From: Undibacterium sp. KW1
GTDB lineage: Bacteria > Pseudomonadota > Gammaproteobacteria > Burkholderiales > Burkholderiaceae_D
Reading direction: 5' to 3'
NCBI RefSeq assembly: GCF_009937955.1
Contig: NZ_AP018439.1
Location: 682,001-746,000, forward strand
DNA length: 64,000 nucleotides
The notes below the pieces were generated by a model. It was not told where the DNA came from, did no database searches, and was given only the letters and a program-made list of their open reading frames with translations. How positions within the stretch are numbered: position 1 is the first letter of the stretch; each line of letters begins with the position of its first letter. Below, in pieces: positions 44,817-53,546 of the stretch. A program made the position numbers and the translations under genes.

Positions 44817-45335
44817 GTGCCTCACATCATGAATAGGCCGGACGATCATTGGGAAGAAAGACTGGCAGCTCTGTGGGCAGAATTTGACGCGACAGAAGCA
44901 CAAACCTTCATCGCCCGCGTGGATGCACTGGCTGCAGAGTTGCCACCCGATGCCGCCATAGGTCTATTTGAACGCGGCGGCGCACGCGATACTTGCGGTT
45001 TTACTGAACTGGCGATTCCCCTATATAAAGCTGCCCTCGAAAATGGCCTGACAGGTTTGCGACGCAGGCGGGCGAATATACAAATGGCCAGCTCCATCCG
45101 TCACCTGGGTGATCCGCAAACTGCGGCTGACTTGTTGTTTGCAGAAATGCAGCAAGGCAGCGATGAACTGGATGGTGCAGTGCGCGGCTTTCTGGCCCTG
45201 GCGCTGGCTGATCTGGGGTGCGAACGCGAAGCGCTTGCGCTGGGTTTGACTGCGCTGGCAGCATATTTGCCGCGCTACAATCAGTCACTGGCACGGTATG
45301 CTCAGGGTCTGATAAAAAGTAGCGATACTGTGTGA
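44817..45335 (+). CDS. TPR-like protein (TPR_5 type)
   Basis: A 172-residue helical protein. It begins near HWEERLAALWAEFDA and has repeat-like LFERGGARDTCGFTELAIPLYKAALENG split over two helices, then RRRANIQMASSIRHLG and ALADLGCEREALALGL. This resembles the TPR_5 family of short tetratricopeptide proteins. GGAAGG lies 9 bases before the GTG at 44817, chosen here. ATG at 44829 and TTG at 44811 are alternatives. It follows the 144-residue unknown without a gap. Confidence 0.75.
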   Translation: MPHIMNRPDDHWEERLAALWAEFDATEAQTFIARVDALAAELPPDAAIGLFERGGARDTCGFTELAIPLYKAALENGLTGLRRRRANIQMASSIRHLGDPQTAADLLFAEMQQGSDELDGAVRGFLALALADLGCEREALALGLTALAAYLPRYNQSLARYAQGLIKSSDTV

Positions 45336-45362
45336 CGCCAGATTTCCTCGTTCAATTTTTAG

Positions 45363-46064
45363 ATGCACACTATTCCAAATTCTGAAAACATGTTTTCTTT
45401 TATTTCCTACAAAAAAGATATAGCCCATATTCAATTCCACAAGGATGAATGGGAATTGCATCAAGATGCTGGGAATGACAAATTCTGGTACACCGAACAG
45501 CGTGACCCGGTCAGGATGCGACTTTTTGATAACGCACCTGACTGGCCATTTGATCTGAGGGATGAAAAAGCAGCACAGGCTTTCTTTGAGGCGCAATCAC
45601 AGAGCTTTAATGGGGCAATGATAGAGCTGACGGTAGAGAATATTGCCGGTCTGGAGTGCCTGGTCGGCGTGTTCAAATACAAATCTCCTGTGCCTAAGCA
45701 TTTGGGTATGTACTACGTGGGCATAGTCTGGATTCCATTTGAAAAATTCATGTTTCAGATTAACTTCGAGTCCTTGGAAACAGGAACCACAGGTGCACGC
45801 GAAGCAGCGGTTGCCTTGATAACGCAGCGCGAACCCGCTGCAGTGGCTGAAGAACCCGTAATGCTCAATTCTGTTGAAGAGTTGTTCGCAAATATAAGAA
45901 AGAATCCAGTCCGCGTCTTGCCTTCAGATGATAAAAAGTATGACGCCACGTTTGTAGAACACCCGTTGAGCAAAGTCCGCAGCTTACTTGAGCACTTCCG
46001 CCATCGTGCGCAAATTGACACGCGCCTGCTGAAACAAAAGCCTTATCGCAAGACCACAGTTTGA
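45363..46064 (+). CDS. Hypothetical protein, 233 residues
   Basis: Not recognised. It is a soluble protein with no signal peptide. The N-terminal part (about 1-150) alternates strands and aromatic residues (FWYTEQRDPVRMRLF, MYYVGIVWIPFEKFMFQINF). The C-terminal part (about 160-233) is helical and basic, ending KQKPYRKTTV. A second ATG at 45390 is possible. It converges with the phosphotransferase gene, with 7 bases between stops. The aromatic-rich N-terminus is the kind seen in immunity-type proteins, but this is only a resemblance. Confidence 0.7.
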   Translation: MHTIPNSENMFSFISYKKDIAHIQFHKDEWELHQDAGNDKFWYTEQRDPVRMRLFDNAPDWPFDLRDEKAAQAFFEAQSQSFNGAMIELTVENIAGLECLVGVFKYKSPVPKHLGMYYVGIVWIPFEKFMFQINFESLETGTTGAREAAVALITQREPAAVAEEPVMLNSVEELFANIRKNPVRVLPSDDKKYDATFVEHPLSKVRSLLEHFRHRAQIDTRLLKQKPYRKTTV

Positions 46065-46071
46065 TTAGTTC

Positions 46072-47040
46072 TTACAGCGGAAACATCTGAGCAGCAACCT
46101 GTTCCCAGCTATTGCGCGGCCCATCAGCAGGAACTTGCTGCATGCAGAACGTGACATCGCAATCTGGCCTGATCAGCATATACGCAGTCAGTTGACGTTG
46201 CAGTTCTGCTGCGCTGATATCTGTCATTCCACCATAAGACTGCAATAGCGCCTGCAGCAGCAAGGGATTGCCTTGTGCCATGAAGATCATCGGTGTCAGG
46301 ATTTCGAGGCGGTCACTGTTGCCTACAATGGCATCGCCAAAATCCAGCAGGCCTGTGAGCCGCCATTGACCCTGTTCCTGCTTTGCCATCAGGTTCCATG
46401 GATGGATATCCATATGGATAAATCGCAAATCACCTGCTTTGGCAAAGCCTCCGGCGGCCTCGATATAGGGCATGACTTGCGTCAGCAGTGTTTCCGGCAT
46501 TTTCCTGCGCTGGTGCCTGGCCATGCAATCAGTAATCAGGTTCTGTATATAGTTTGGCCAATCGACCTTGATGGCGATATCCGTATCAAACTTCACACTG
46601 CCTAGCTCACGCACAAGCTGGCCAGTCTGCAGCATGATGGATCGCTTTTGTTCGATATCCAGCGATGGCCAGATGTCCGCAAGCAAAGTGCCTTGCAAGC
46701 GGCTGAAGATCACAAATACCCAGTGATCGATTTCACCGCTGGCGATGAGCCTGGGTGTCTGCAATGACAGCTTGCCTTCCAGCAGAGGTGCCACCAGAAT
46801 TTCTTTGTCACCCTGACGCCGCCAGTTCGGTGGCACGAGTTTGACTATCACGCCCTCACCCAATCCAAACAAGGCATTCGCACCCAGGGGGATTTTCTCC
46901 CAAGGTTCAGCAGGCAGGTCGAATGCCTGTTGAAGGTACTTCAACACAGGCATCCAGGCTGTTAAAGGCGTATTAGCTATGAAGTCGTTACAGGCAGGAT
47001 TGTCGAGATTTTGTGGCAGGCAATTGAGGATAGTGTTCAT
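46072..47040 (-). CDS. APH-family phosphotransferase
   Basis: A 322-residue aminoglycoside-phosphotransferase-fold kinase. The catalytic loop is FIHMDIHPWNLM (HxDxHxxN) and the metal motif is LLDFGDAIVG. The nucleotide lobe has LGEGVIVKLVPP. Members phosphorylate antibiotics, choline, homoserine or other metabolites; the substrate cannot be read from the sequence. No resistance genes or mobile ends are adjacent. Confidence 0.87.
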   Translation of the reverse strand: MNTILNCLPQNLDNPACNDFIANTPLTAWMPVLKYLQQAFDLPAEPWEKIPLGANALFGLGEGVIVKLVPPNWRRQGDKEILVAPLLEGKLSLQTPRLIASGEIDHWVFVIFSRLQGTLLADIWPSLDIEQKRSIMLQTGQLVRELGSVKFDTDIAIKVDWPNYIQNLITDCMARHQRRKMPETLLTQVMPYIEAAGGFAKAGDLRFIHMDIHPWNLMAKQEQGQWRLTGLLDFGDAIVGNSDRLEILTPMIFMAQGNPLLLQALLQSYGGMTDISAAELQRQLTAYMLIRPDCDVTFCMQQVPADGPRNSWEQVAAQMFPL

Positions 47041-47177
47041 TGAACTTCATGCGAAGAAAGCGATTAGTAGTGAAGATACTGGTGCGAGTCGCATGGGGCG
47101 AACATGCCTGCATCCGCCAGCAATATAGCCTGCATACACGTCTTATGCAATTTTAAGAAATCCTTTACCATGGGTTC

Positions 47178-47348
47178 TTACTCGATGAGCACATAAGATG
47201 GGCCTTTGCCACGTTGTGCGGAGAATTCATAAGAGAAATCATCAGGAAGGCGATCAATTTTCAGTGACAGGCTATCGCCCAAATTTGCAAGAATCAGCTC
47301 TTTATCTACACTCGGTGGGAAAAAGACTGTTATCTGTTTAGCTGCCAA
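47178..47348 (-). CDS. Possible 56-residue protein downstream of rapZ
   Basis: A short frame on the minus strand starting with TTG. AAGGA lies 6 bases upstream. The frame is open further back but with no better start. The peptide (VFFPPSVDKELILANLGDS, DRLPDDFSYEFSAQRG) has a balanced composition and reads like a real protein, but I know no family. It begins about 60 bases after the rapZ stop on the same strand and could ride on that transcript. Confidence 0.4.
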   Translation of the reverse strand: MAAKQITVFFPPSVDKELILANLGDSLSLKIDRLPDDFSYEFSAQRGKGPSYVLIE

Positions 47349-47407
47349 TTTAAATCCTTGTTTCAGCAATTATTGGAGTTAAGGGGCAGCACATTGCCAA
47401 GCTGTTC

Positions 47408-48271
47408 TTAACTCAACCGCCTATGCCTGACCAGCACCTGTTCCTGCGCCTTGAAATGTGCAGCGAGTTTTTCCACCATATACACTGAGCGATGCTGGCC
47501 GCCGGTGCAGCCTATGGCGACTGTCAGGTAGCTGCGGTTGTCGCGTTTGAAGGCTGGCAGCCATTTGGTGATGAATTGCTCGATGTCGGCAAACATGTCA
47601 TCGACCATCGGTTGTTCTTTGAGGAACTGGATCACGGGTTCATCGCGGCCTGTCAGCGGGCGCATGATGGGGTCGTAATGCGGATTGGGCAGCATGCGGA
47701 CGTCGAAGACAAAGTCGGCATCCAGCGGCACACCTATCTTGAAGGCGAAGGATTCAAACATCAGCGTCAGCGGGGTGTGGCCGATTTCGATGACGTCCTT
47801 GACCCAGGCGCGCAGCTTGTTGGCGCTGAGGTCGCTGGTGTCGATGACGTGGGCAACCAGTTGTATGCCTGAAAGGATTTCGCGTTCTTCCTGTATGCAT
47901 TCGGTCAGGCTGAGTCTGTCGCCGGGTTCTTTGTCCAGACCAAGCCGGTGTGACAGCGGGTGGCTGCGGCGGGTTTCTGAAAAACGGGCGACCAGGGATT
48001 CTGTACTGGCTGTCAGGAACAGGACTTTGACGTCGTGGCCTTCGGTGCGCAGTGCCTTGATTGAATCTGGCAGGCTGGTTAGCAAGTTCGCGCTGCGGCT
48101 GTCGATGGCGATGGCGGCGCTGGGTATGCCTTCTTTGGTCAGGGTATTGACCAGGTCAGCCAGTAAACTGGGTGGCAGGTTATCGACGCAATAGTAGCCT
48201 GCATCTTCAACCACATTCAGGGCTACCGATTTGCCGGAGCCGGAGATACCAGAGATAAGCAGGATTTCCAT
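47408..48271 (-). CDS. rapZ: RNase adapter protein / nucleotide-binding protein RapZ
   Basis: RapZ is a P-loop protein; in Escherichia coli it guides RNase E to the sRNA GlmZ to control glucosamine-6-phosphate synthesis. The 287 residues have Walker A GISGSGKS, VDNLPPSLL, a Walker B-like segment and the C-terminal GCTGGQHRSVYMVEKLA. It follows hprK, with an inverted-repeat element between the two. No ribosome binding site is evident before the ATG. Confidence 0.95.
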   Translation of the reverse strand: MEILLISGISGSGKSVALNVVEDAGYYCVDNLPPSLLADLVNTLTKEGIPSAAIAIDSRSANLLTSLPDSIKALRTEGHDVKVLFLTASTESLVARFSETRRSHPLSHRLGLDKEPGDRLSLTECIQEEREILSGIQLVAHVIDTSDLSANKLRAWVKDVIEIGHTPLTLMFESFAFKIGVPLDADFVFDVRMLPNPHYDPIMRPLTGRDEPVIQFLKEQPMVDDMFADIEQFITKWLPAFKRDNRSYLTVAIGCTGGQHRSVYMVEKLAAHFKAQEQVLVRHRRLS

Positions 48272-48292
48272 AGCGGATATCGTAGTAGGTAA

Positions 48293-48410
48293 TTAGAAGC
48301 TGTTTTAAAATTAAGATGGCTAGGCGTCGCCGACGCAGGCAGTACTTTCGTACCGGGTATAACATTAAGGAGGTGCAACAACGCCAGGTTAATTTTACAA
48401 CAGCCTCTTA
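48293..48410. repeat. 118-bp inverted-repeat element between hprK and rapZ
   Basis: Ends of 22 bp (48293-48314 and 48389-48410) are inverted repeats with 19 of 22 matches; the core is GCTGTTTTAAAATTAA. Inside are smaller hairpins: GCGTC/GACGC, and GTAC/GTAC around TTTC. The right end contains the hprK stop codon (48408-48410). On the minus strand, where hprK and rapZ are read, the element includes CACCTCCTT (48367-48375), identical to the 16S rRNA anti-Shine-Dalgarno string. It looks like a small MITE-type or RNA-structured element. Confidence 0.65.
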
Positions 48411-49349
48411 GTCGCCGTTTTCCATGGCGCGGCGTTGCCGTTCCATGAAATCTTCCAGCGTATTAATACCACGTAATTGCAGGATGGTATTGCGCACAGC
48501 TGCTTCCAGGAGAACTGCGATATTGCGGCCTGCAGCAACCGGGATCACGACTTTTCTGATGGGCAGGCCCAGTACTTCCTCCGTCTGCGAATCGATAGGC
48601 AGGCGCTCGTAATTTTCTTCCAGGGTGCTGCGTCTCACCAGATGCACGATGAGTTTCAAACGCATCTTGCGGCGTACTGCGGTTTCACCAAAGATGGTCT
48701 TGATATCGAGCAGGCCCAGGCCGCGCACTTCGAGCAGGTTTTGCAGCAGCTCGTGGCAACGGCCTTCTATCATATTCGGTGCGATGCGCGAAAATTCGAC
48801 GGCATCATCCGCCACCAGGCCATGGCTGCGTGAAATCAGTTCCAGCCCCAACTCACTCTTGCCGAGGCCGGATTCACCGGTGATGAGAACACCTACGCCC
48901 AGCACGTCCATGAAAACGCCATGCATGGTGATTTTTTGCGCGAGTTTTTTCGACAGATAGACACGCAAATAATCAATGACTTGAGCGGAAGGGTAGGGTG
49001 TAGAAAACAGCGGGATATTATTGTCGTCGCAAGTCGTCAGAAATGCCGGTGGCGATTCCAGACCTTGTGCCACGATCAGGGCAGGTGGTGCACCAGCCAC
49101 CAGTTCACGCATGAGGTTATTGCGCGAGGCATTTGACAGGCGGTTGTAATACGAGAGTTCCTGATGCCCCAGCACCTGTATGCGGCCAGGGTGGATCAGG
49201 TTCAAATGCCCGACCTGGTCGGCAGACGATGCAGCGTCGCCCGTGATTTGCTTGTCGGCACCAGAGAAACCGGCAAACCAGCCCAGTTGCATGGTGTCGC
49301 GGTTATCGTCGTAGATTTTTTGTACCGTGAGTTCTGTCAATGATGGCAT
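48408..49349 (-). CDS. hprK: HPr kinase/phosphorylase
   Basis: Phosphorylates and dephosphorylates Ser of HPr-type PTS proteins. The 313-residue protein has an N-terminal domain (1-130), the P-loop [17 protein letters not shown] at about residue 153, the signature [16 protein letters not shown] and C-terminal ATPase residues. In betaproteobacteria HprK belongs to a regulatory PTS rather than sugar uptake. It lies between ptsN and rapZ on the same strand. Confidence 0.96.
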   Translation of the reverse strand: MPSLTELTVQKIYDDNRDTMQLGWFAGFSGADKQITGDAASSADQVGHLNLIHPGRIQVLGHQELSYYNRLSNASRNNLMRELVAGAPPALIVAQGLESPPAFLTTCDDNNIPLFSTPYPSAQVIDYLRVYLSKKLAQKITMHGVFMDVLGVGVLITGESGLGKSELGLELISRSHGLVADDAVEFSRIAPNMIEGRCHELLQNLLEVRGLGLLDIKTIFGETAVRRKMRLKLIVHLVRRSTLEENYERLPIDSQTEEVLGLPIRKVVIPVAAGRNIAVLLEAAVRNTILQLRGINTLEDFMERQRRAMENGD

Positions 49350-49452
49350 GGCTATATGTGCTGACTCTGACGATGTGATACTGGGTGACTGGGAGGGATA
49401 GATTGACGAGTCTGGCAGCCATGCGCATGCATGGCATACTCAGACATGAAAA

Positions 49453-49926
49453 TCAGGCATTGCCTGGCAAATTCGGACGCCATGCCATGATTTTTTCATA
49501 TATCGCGGCAGCGCTGGCTTCAGTATTGAGGCTGTCGCGGAAAGTTTCGTTCGACAGCATTTCTGCCACTTCAGACAAGATTTCCAGATGCTGTTGAGTG
49601 ACATTGTCAGGCATGAGCAAGAAAATCAGCAGGCTGACCGGCTGGCTGTCTGGTGATTCAAAAGGAATCGCTTCCCTGAGCCTGACCAGGGCCGCAATCG
49701 GTGCCTTCAGACCCTTGATGCGGCCATGCGGGATGGCCACGCCATGGCCCAGCCCGGTAGAGCCCAGGCGTTCGCGGGCAAACAGGTTATCAGAGACAAC
49801 CGAGCGCGCTATGCTGCAATTATTTTCGAATAACAGCCCGGCCTGTTCAAATGCTCTTTTTTTGCTGGAGACTTCCAGATCCAGGAGTACGTTGTTCAGA
49901 GGCAGGATTTTTGCAATATTCGTCAT
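49453..49926 (-). CDS. ptsN: PTS IIA-like nitrogen-regulatory protein
   Basis: EIIA-Ntr, 157 residues, accepts phosphate from NPr. The phosphorylated His lies in GHGVAIPHGRIKG. Flanking marks are ARERLGSTGLG and LLIFLLMPDNVTQQHLEILSE. It controls K+ transport and stress or nitrogen signalling in other proteobacteria. The usual upstream neighbours rpoN and hpf are not present; a c-di-GMP protein gene is there instead. The pilin promoters in this window imply that rpoN is elsewhere. Confidence 0.95.
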   Translation of the reverse strand: MTNIAKILPLNNVLLDLEVSSKKRAFEQAGLLFENNCSIARSVVSDNLFARERLGSTGLGHGVAIPHGRIKGLKAPIAALVRLREAIPFESPDSQPVSLLIFLLMPDNVTQQHLEILSEVAEMLSNETFRDSLNTEASAAAIYEKIMAWRPNLPGNA

Positions 49927-50028
49927 GGTGCAAGATCGTTTTACAGCGAAATGGTGCGATGCACAAAATTAGGTTTTGACAAATTATAGGCTTCTTTTGG
50001 CTGATATGCGCAAAACCTGACAACACTT

Positions 50029-52707
50029 TTAACGAACGTTGTCTCTCAGTAATTTTTCAAATTTATCAACAGGCAGGGGTTGACTAAAATAAAAACCCTG
50101 CATCTCCTGACAGCCAGAGTCAGCCAGGAAGAACATCTGGTCGGCTTTTTCCACCCCTTCGGCAGTAACGCTCATGCCCAGCGCATTGGCCATGGCGATA
50201 ATGGCATGCGTCAGGACAACGGAATCAGGGTTGCCCGGGATATCGCGGATGAAAGAGCGGTCTATCTTGAGATTGTCAATAGGGAAACGTTGCAAATAAG
50301 ATAGTGAAGAAAAGCCTGTACCAAAATCGTCCAGGGAAATGCTGATACCCAGTTTTTTGATCGCGTCAAAGACCGGCAGCAGCAAGTCTATGTCACCCAT
50401 CAGCAAGCCTTCGGTAATCTCAAGTTGCAGGGCCGTTGGCGGCAAACCGATTTCTTGCAGGATTTGCTCTATATATTTAGGCAGGCCAGGGTCCTGGAAT
50501 TGCTTGGGCGAGATATTCACGCTGATGACCATGTCCGGCGCATATTGCTCACGCCATAACTGGGTTTGCAGACAGGCCTGGCGCAAGATCCAGCGGCCCA
50601 GCGGCAAAATGAGGCCAATTTCTTCTGAGATGGGGATAAATTCGTTAGGTGGCACCAGGCCCACATCCGGCATTTGCCAGCGTATCAGGGCTTCTGCACC
50701 GACGATGCGCGAGGTACAGAGACAGATTTTTGGCTGGTAATACACGAGGAATTCATTGTCGGTCAGGGCGCGGCGCAGATTGGTTTCCAGCGCATAACGG
50801 TGCTGGGCACGGACATTGAGTTCAGTCGTGAAAAACTGGTAATTATTACGACCAGATTCCTTGGCATGGTACATGGCAGAATCGGCACAACGCATGAGTG
50901 TGGGGCCATCTTCACCGTCATGTGGATAAACCGCAATGCCTATGGAGGTACCCAGGTGATATTCATTGCCATCAATCACGAAAGGATCGCGCATGCGGGC
51001 CAGGACGCGCTCAGCCAGGTCCTTGAGTTGTATTGCATCTTCAAAGGCTTCAGCAACGATGACGAACTCATCACCACCAAGGCGGGCCAGCATGTCGGTC
51101 GTGCGTATGCAGGAACTCAGGCGCGAAGATACATCACGCAAAAGTGTATCGCCAGCCGCATGACCAGCGGTGTCATTGACGTTCTTGAACCTGTCGAGGT
51201 CAAGGAAGAGCAGGGCCAGGCGGTGCTGGGTGCGCTTGGCACCCGCCAGTGCCTTGACCAGGCGCTGGTTCAGTTGGTGGCGGTTCGGCAAACCAGTCAG
51301 GGCATCGTAAGAGGCCATGAAATGCAATTGCCTTTGCGTCTCGCGCACTTCTGTCGTGTCAGTGAATGAGATCAGTACGGCAGATACCGAGGCACTGCTT
51401 TTTTTGTTAATGGGCAGCACGTTGACGAGAAGCCAGACTACAGAGCCGTCGCGCAGTTCTACCCCCATCGACAAATTCAGGATAGGGGTTTTGCTGCGGA
51501 ACACGACAGAGGCCGGATCATCACCCATGCGTATCGATTGTCCCTCGTCACCGAGTATGTTCTTGAAGTAGCGATGGCGCCTGCCTACGGTGGTGATGTC
51601 TTCTATCTTCAGGATGCGCTGGGCGCTGGGGTTGCAGGTCAGGATCTGGCCATTCGGGCCTATCACCATGATGCCTTCACTGAGATTGGTCACCACGGAG
51701 CGATAGCGTTCTTCGCTTTCCTCCAGGCTTTGTTCCATGTTCTTTTTGTCGATGGCCAGACCAATGAGGTCACAGGCATCCATCATCATGGCCTGCTCAT
51801 CTTCATTTGGGCTATGTACCATCTGGTGATACACATCGACCGTGCCCAGCAGGGTGTTGAAAGCCGTCGTAATAGGCAAGGACCAGCATGAACGCAAACC
51901 ATAACGCAGAGCCGGTTCACGCAAATTCTTCCATAGCGGGCTGACAGCAATATCCTGGACTATCGTGGTGCGCTGGTAATAAATCGCCGCCGAGGCCGAA
52001 CCCGAGCTGGTATCAACAGGTACATTGCCAAGCAAGGCGCAAAAACCGTCAGGCAGCGAAGGGCCAGCGCCAAAACTCAGTTGCTGGCTGCTGGCGTCAT
52101 ACAAGGTGATGGCGCACAAAGCGCCATTGTCGAGCAAGCGCTCCATGCGATCACAGACGTCTTCGAGAATATCTGTCAAAGGTTTGTCGAGCGCGATCAT
52201 CTCGAGAATTTCTTTCTCGTGATGCAGGGCTTCATGGACGCGGCTGGATTTGTAGCGGATTTGATCGATCAGGGGCAGGGCGGTGACGGTGGCGCTGGAA
52301 CGGGAGCTGCTGCGGGGAGTGATTTCTCGCGCCGTCAGCAAGATGGCGGTTTGTTCATTGAAACTGAATTGCGTGCCCCGGACTTCTATATCTAGCAATT
52401 GACCATCAAGCCGTATGCACTGACAGGTATGTTTGCTTTGCGCTCCATCCTGCCTTAGTTTTTGCAATATGGTTTTGGCACCCTCATGATGCCGTCCATG
52501 CAGGAAGGCTTCGGGCTTCAGGCCTATCAACTGCTGTGGGTCTCCGGCATGCATGAGTTCTGCACCTGCCGGATTGGCATACACGAGGTTGTCGTCGATC
52601 AGCACATACATCGCATCCGGGTTATGTTCCAGCAAGGCCAGATGCCAGTCTTGACTGGCGACAGGCTCGCGTGTACTAGTACTTGAAAACGGGACCGGAA
52701 TTATCAC
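50029..52707 (-). CDS. PAS-GAF-PAS-GGDEF-EAL c-di-GMP regulator
   Basis: An 892-residue cytoplasmic sensor. The domains in order are a PAS region (about 22-130), GAF (about 165-325), a second PAS (about 330-450), GGDEF (about 465-625) and EAL (about 640-885). The GGDEF active site is intact (RLGGDEF near 541). The EAL domain has GAEALIRW, DDFGTGFSSL and AEGVE, so both synthesis and hydrolysis of c-di-GMP are possible. No membrane segments are seen. GAF and PAS domains suggest control by small molecules or redox. It may influence pilus-based motility, an inference from general biology. Confidence 0.92.
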   Translation of the reverse strand: MIIPVPFSSTSTREPVASQDWHLALLEHNPDAMYVLIDDNLVYANPAGAELMHAGDPQQLIGLKPEAFLHGRHHEGAKTILQKLRQDGAQSKHTCQCIRLDGQLLDIEVRGTQFSFNEQTAILLTAREITPRSSSRSSATVTALPLIDQIRYKSSRVHEALHHEKEILEMIALDKPLTDILEDVCDRMERLLDNGALCAITLYDASSQQLSFGAGPSLPDGFCALLGNVPVDTSSGSASAAIYYQRTTIVQDIAVSPLWKNLREPALRYGLRSCWSLPITTAFNTLLGTVDVYHQMVHSPNEDEQAMMMDACDLIGLAIDKKNMEQSLEESEERYRSVVTNLSEGIMVIGPNGQILTCNPSAQRILKIEDITTVGRRHRYFKNILGDEGQSIRMGDDPASVVFRSKTPILNLSMGVELRDGSVVWLLVNVLPINKKSSASVSAVLISFTDTTEVRETQRQLHFMASYDALTGLPNRHQLNQRLVKALAGAKRTQHRLALLFLDLDRFKNVNDTAGHAAGDTLLRDVSSRLSSCIRTTDMLARLGGDEFVIVAEAFEDAIQLKDLAERVLARMRDPFVIDGNEYHLGTSIGIAVYPHDGEDGPTLMRCADSAMYHAKESGRNNYQFFTTELNVRAQHRYALETNLRRALTDNEFLVYYQPKICLCTSRIVGAEALIRWQMPDVGLVPPNEFIPISEEIGLILPLGRWILRQACLQTQLWREQYAPDMVISVNISPKQFQDPGLPKYIEQILQEIGLPPTALQLEITEGLLMGDIDLLLPVFDAIKKLGISISLDDFGTGFSSLSYLQRFPIDNLKIDRSFIRDIPGNPDSVVLTHAIIAMANALGMSVTAEGVEKADQMFFLADSGCQEMQGFYFSQPLPVDKFEKLLRDNVR

Positions 52708-52886
52708 GACGACAATCTATAAAACGAATAAGTCTGGCTACTTTACATCAAGCAAGTTCTGAGGACAATGATGGTAATTAGCTAGCATATTAAAAACACA
52801 TTATGCTGCGGCAGGCGAATAAAACACCTTCTTGCAAAATTGTACTTCCCTGGCCGGATTTTATTTCAAACACTTGTTTCAAGCGC

Positions 52887-53480
52887 TTATTTCAAGTCTA
52901 TCCGGACAAACATGAACAACACATCGCCATTACCCTTGTTCTTGGAAAAGCGCGGGACATAAGTCGCCATCAGCTTGGTATTGCGTGTGCCTATCGAGGC
53001 CACGGGCAATACAGCAGGGAAGGGAAAACCGCCAAAGTAATCGGTACGGCTGATCAGCACGCCAGTCAGTCCGCCACCAACTTCGACCTTGTCACCCAGG
53101 GGTTTCATCCACTGGTAGGCATAGCCAGCCATGGGTTGGGGTTTGAAGTGCGAATCCGAGATCATCATGGCATACAGGGATTCTTCATTATCTTCCTTGG
53201 TGCGTATGGTTTTGCTAAAGCCCAGTCCCCAGGTATTTTCATTCAGCTCTGCAATTCTTTCCCTGGTATAAGTATTGCGGCCATGGTGAGTATGACCAGC
53301 CAGCATCAGTGACAAGTCGCCTTCATCCAGGATTTTATTGGCTTTGGCTTTTGCGCTATCCCACCAGCCCATGTCTTCCTGGGCAGGGGCGCTAGCTGTT
53401 TGCGCCTGGGATGCTGCGCACAGCATGAAACTGGACGCGCACAAGGCAGCGCGCAAGGAGAAATATTTGAATTTCAACAT
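52887..53480 (-). CDS. pagP: PagP-like lipid A palmitoyltransferase
   Basis: Outer-membrane enzyme that moves palmitate from phospholipid to lipid A. The protein of about 197 residues has a signal peptide ending near ASQAQ and an eight-stranded barrel. The catalytic His is in LAGHTHHGR, and Asp-Ser in MISDSHFKP, matching His33, Asp76 and Ser77 of E. coli PagP. The family block FPAVLPVASIG and TYVPRFSKNKGNGDVLF are present. ATG at 53480 is used; the frame opens from TTG at 53504. It adds evidence for active surface modification. Confidence 0.88.
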   Translation of the reverse strand: MLKFKYFSLRAALCASSFMLCAASQAQTASAPAQEDMGWWDSAKAKANKILDEGDLSLMLAGHTHHGRNTYTRERIAELNENTWGLGFSKTIRTKEDNEESLYAMMISDSHFKPQPMAGYAYQWMKPLGDKVEVGGGLTGVLISRTDYFGGFPFPAVLPVASIGTRNTKLMATYVPRFSKNKGNGDVLFMFVRIDLK

Positions 53481-53546
53481 AATATTGCTTACAAATGGAT
53501 ACAAAAAATGGGTGTAAGAGGGATGCAGCCATGCACATTGCTGCGC

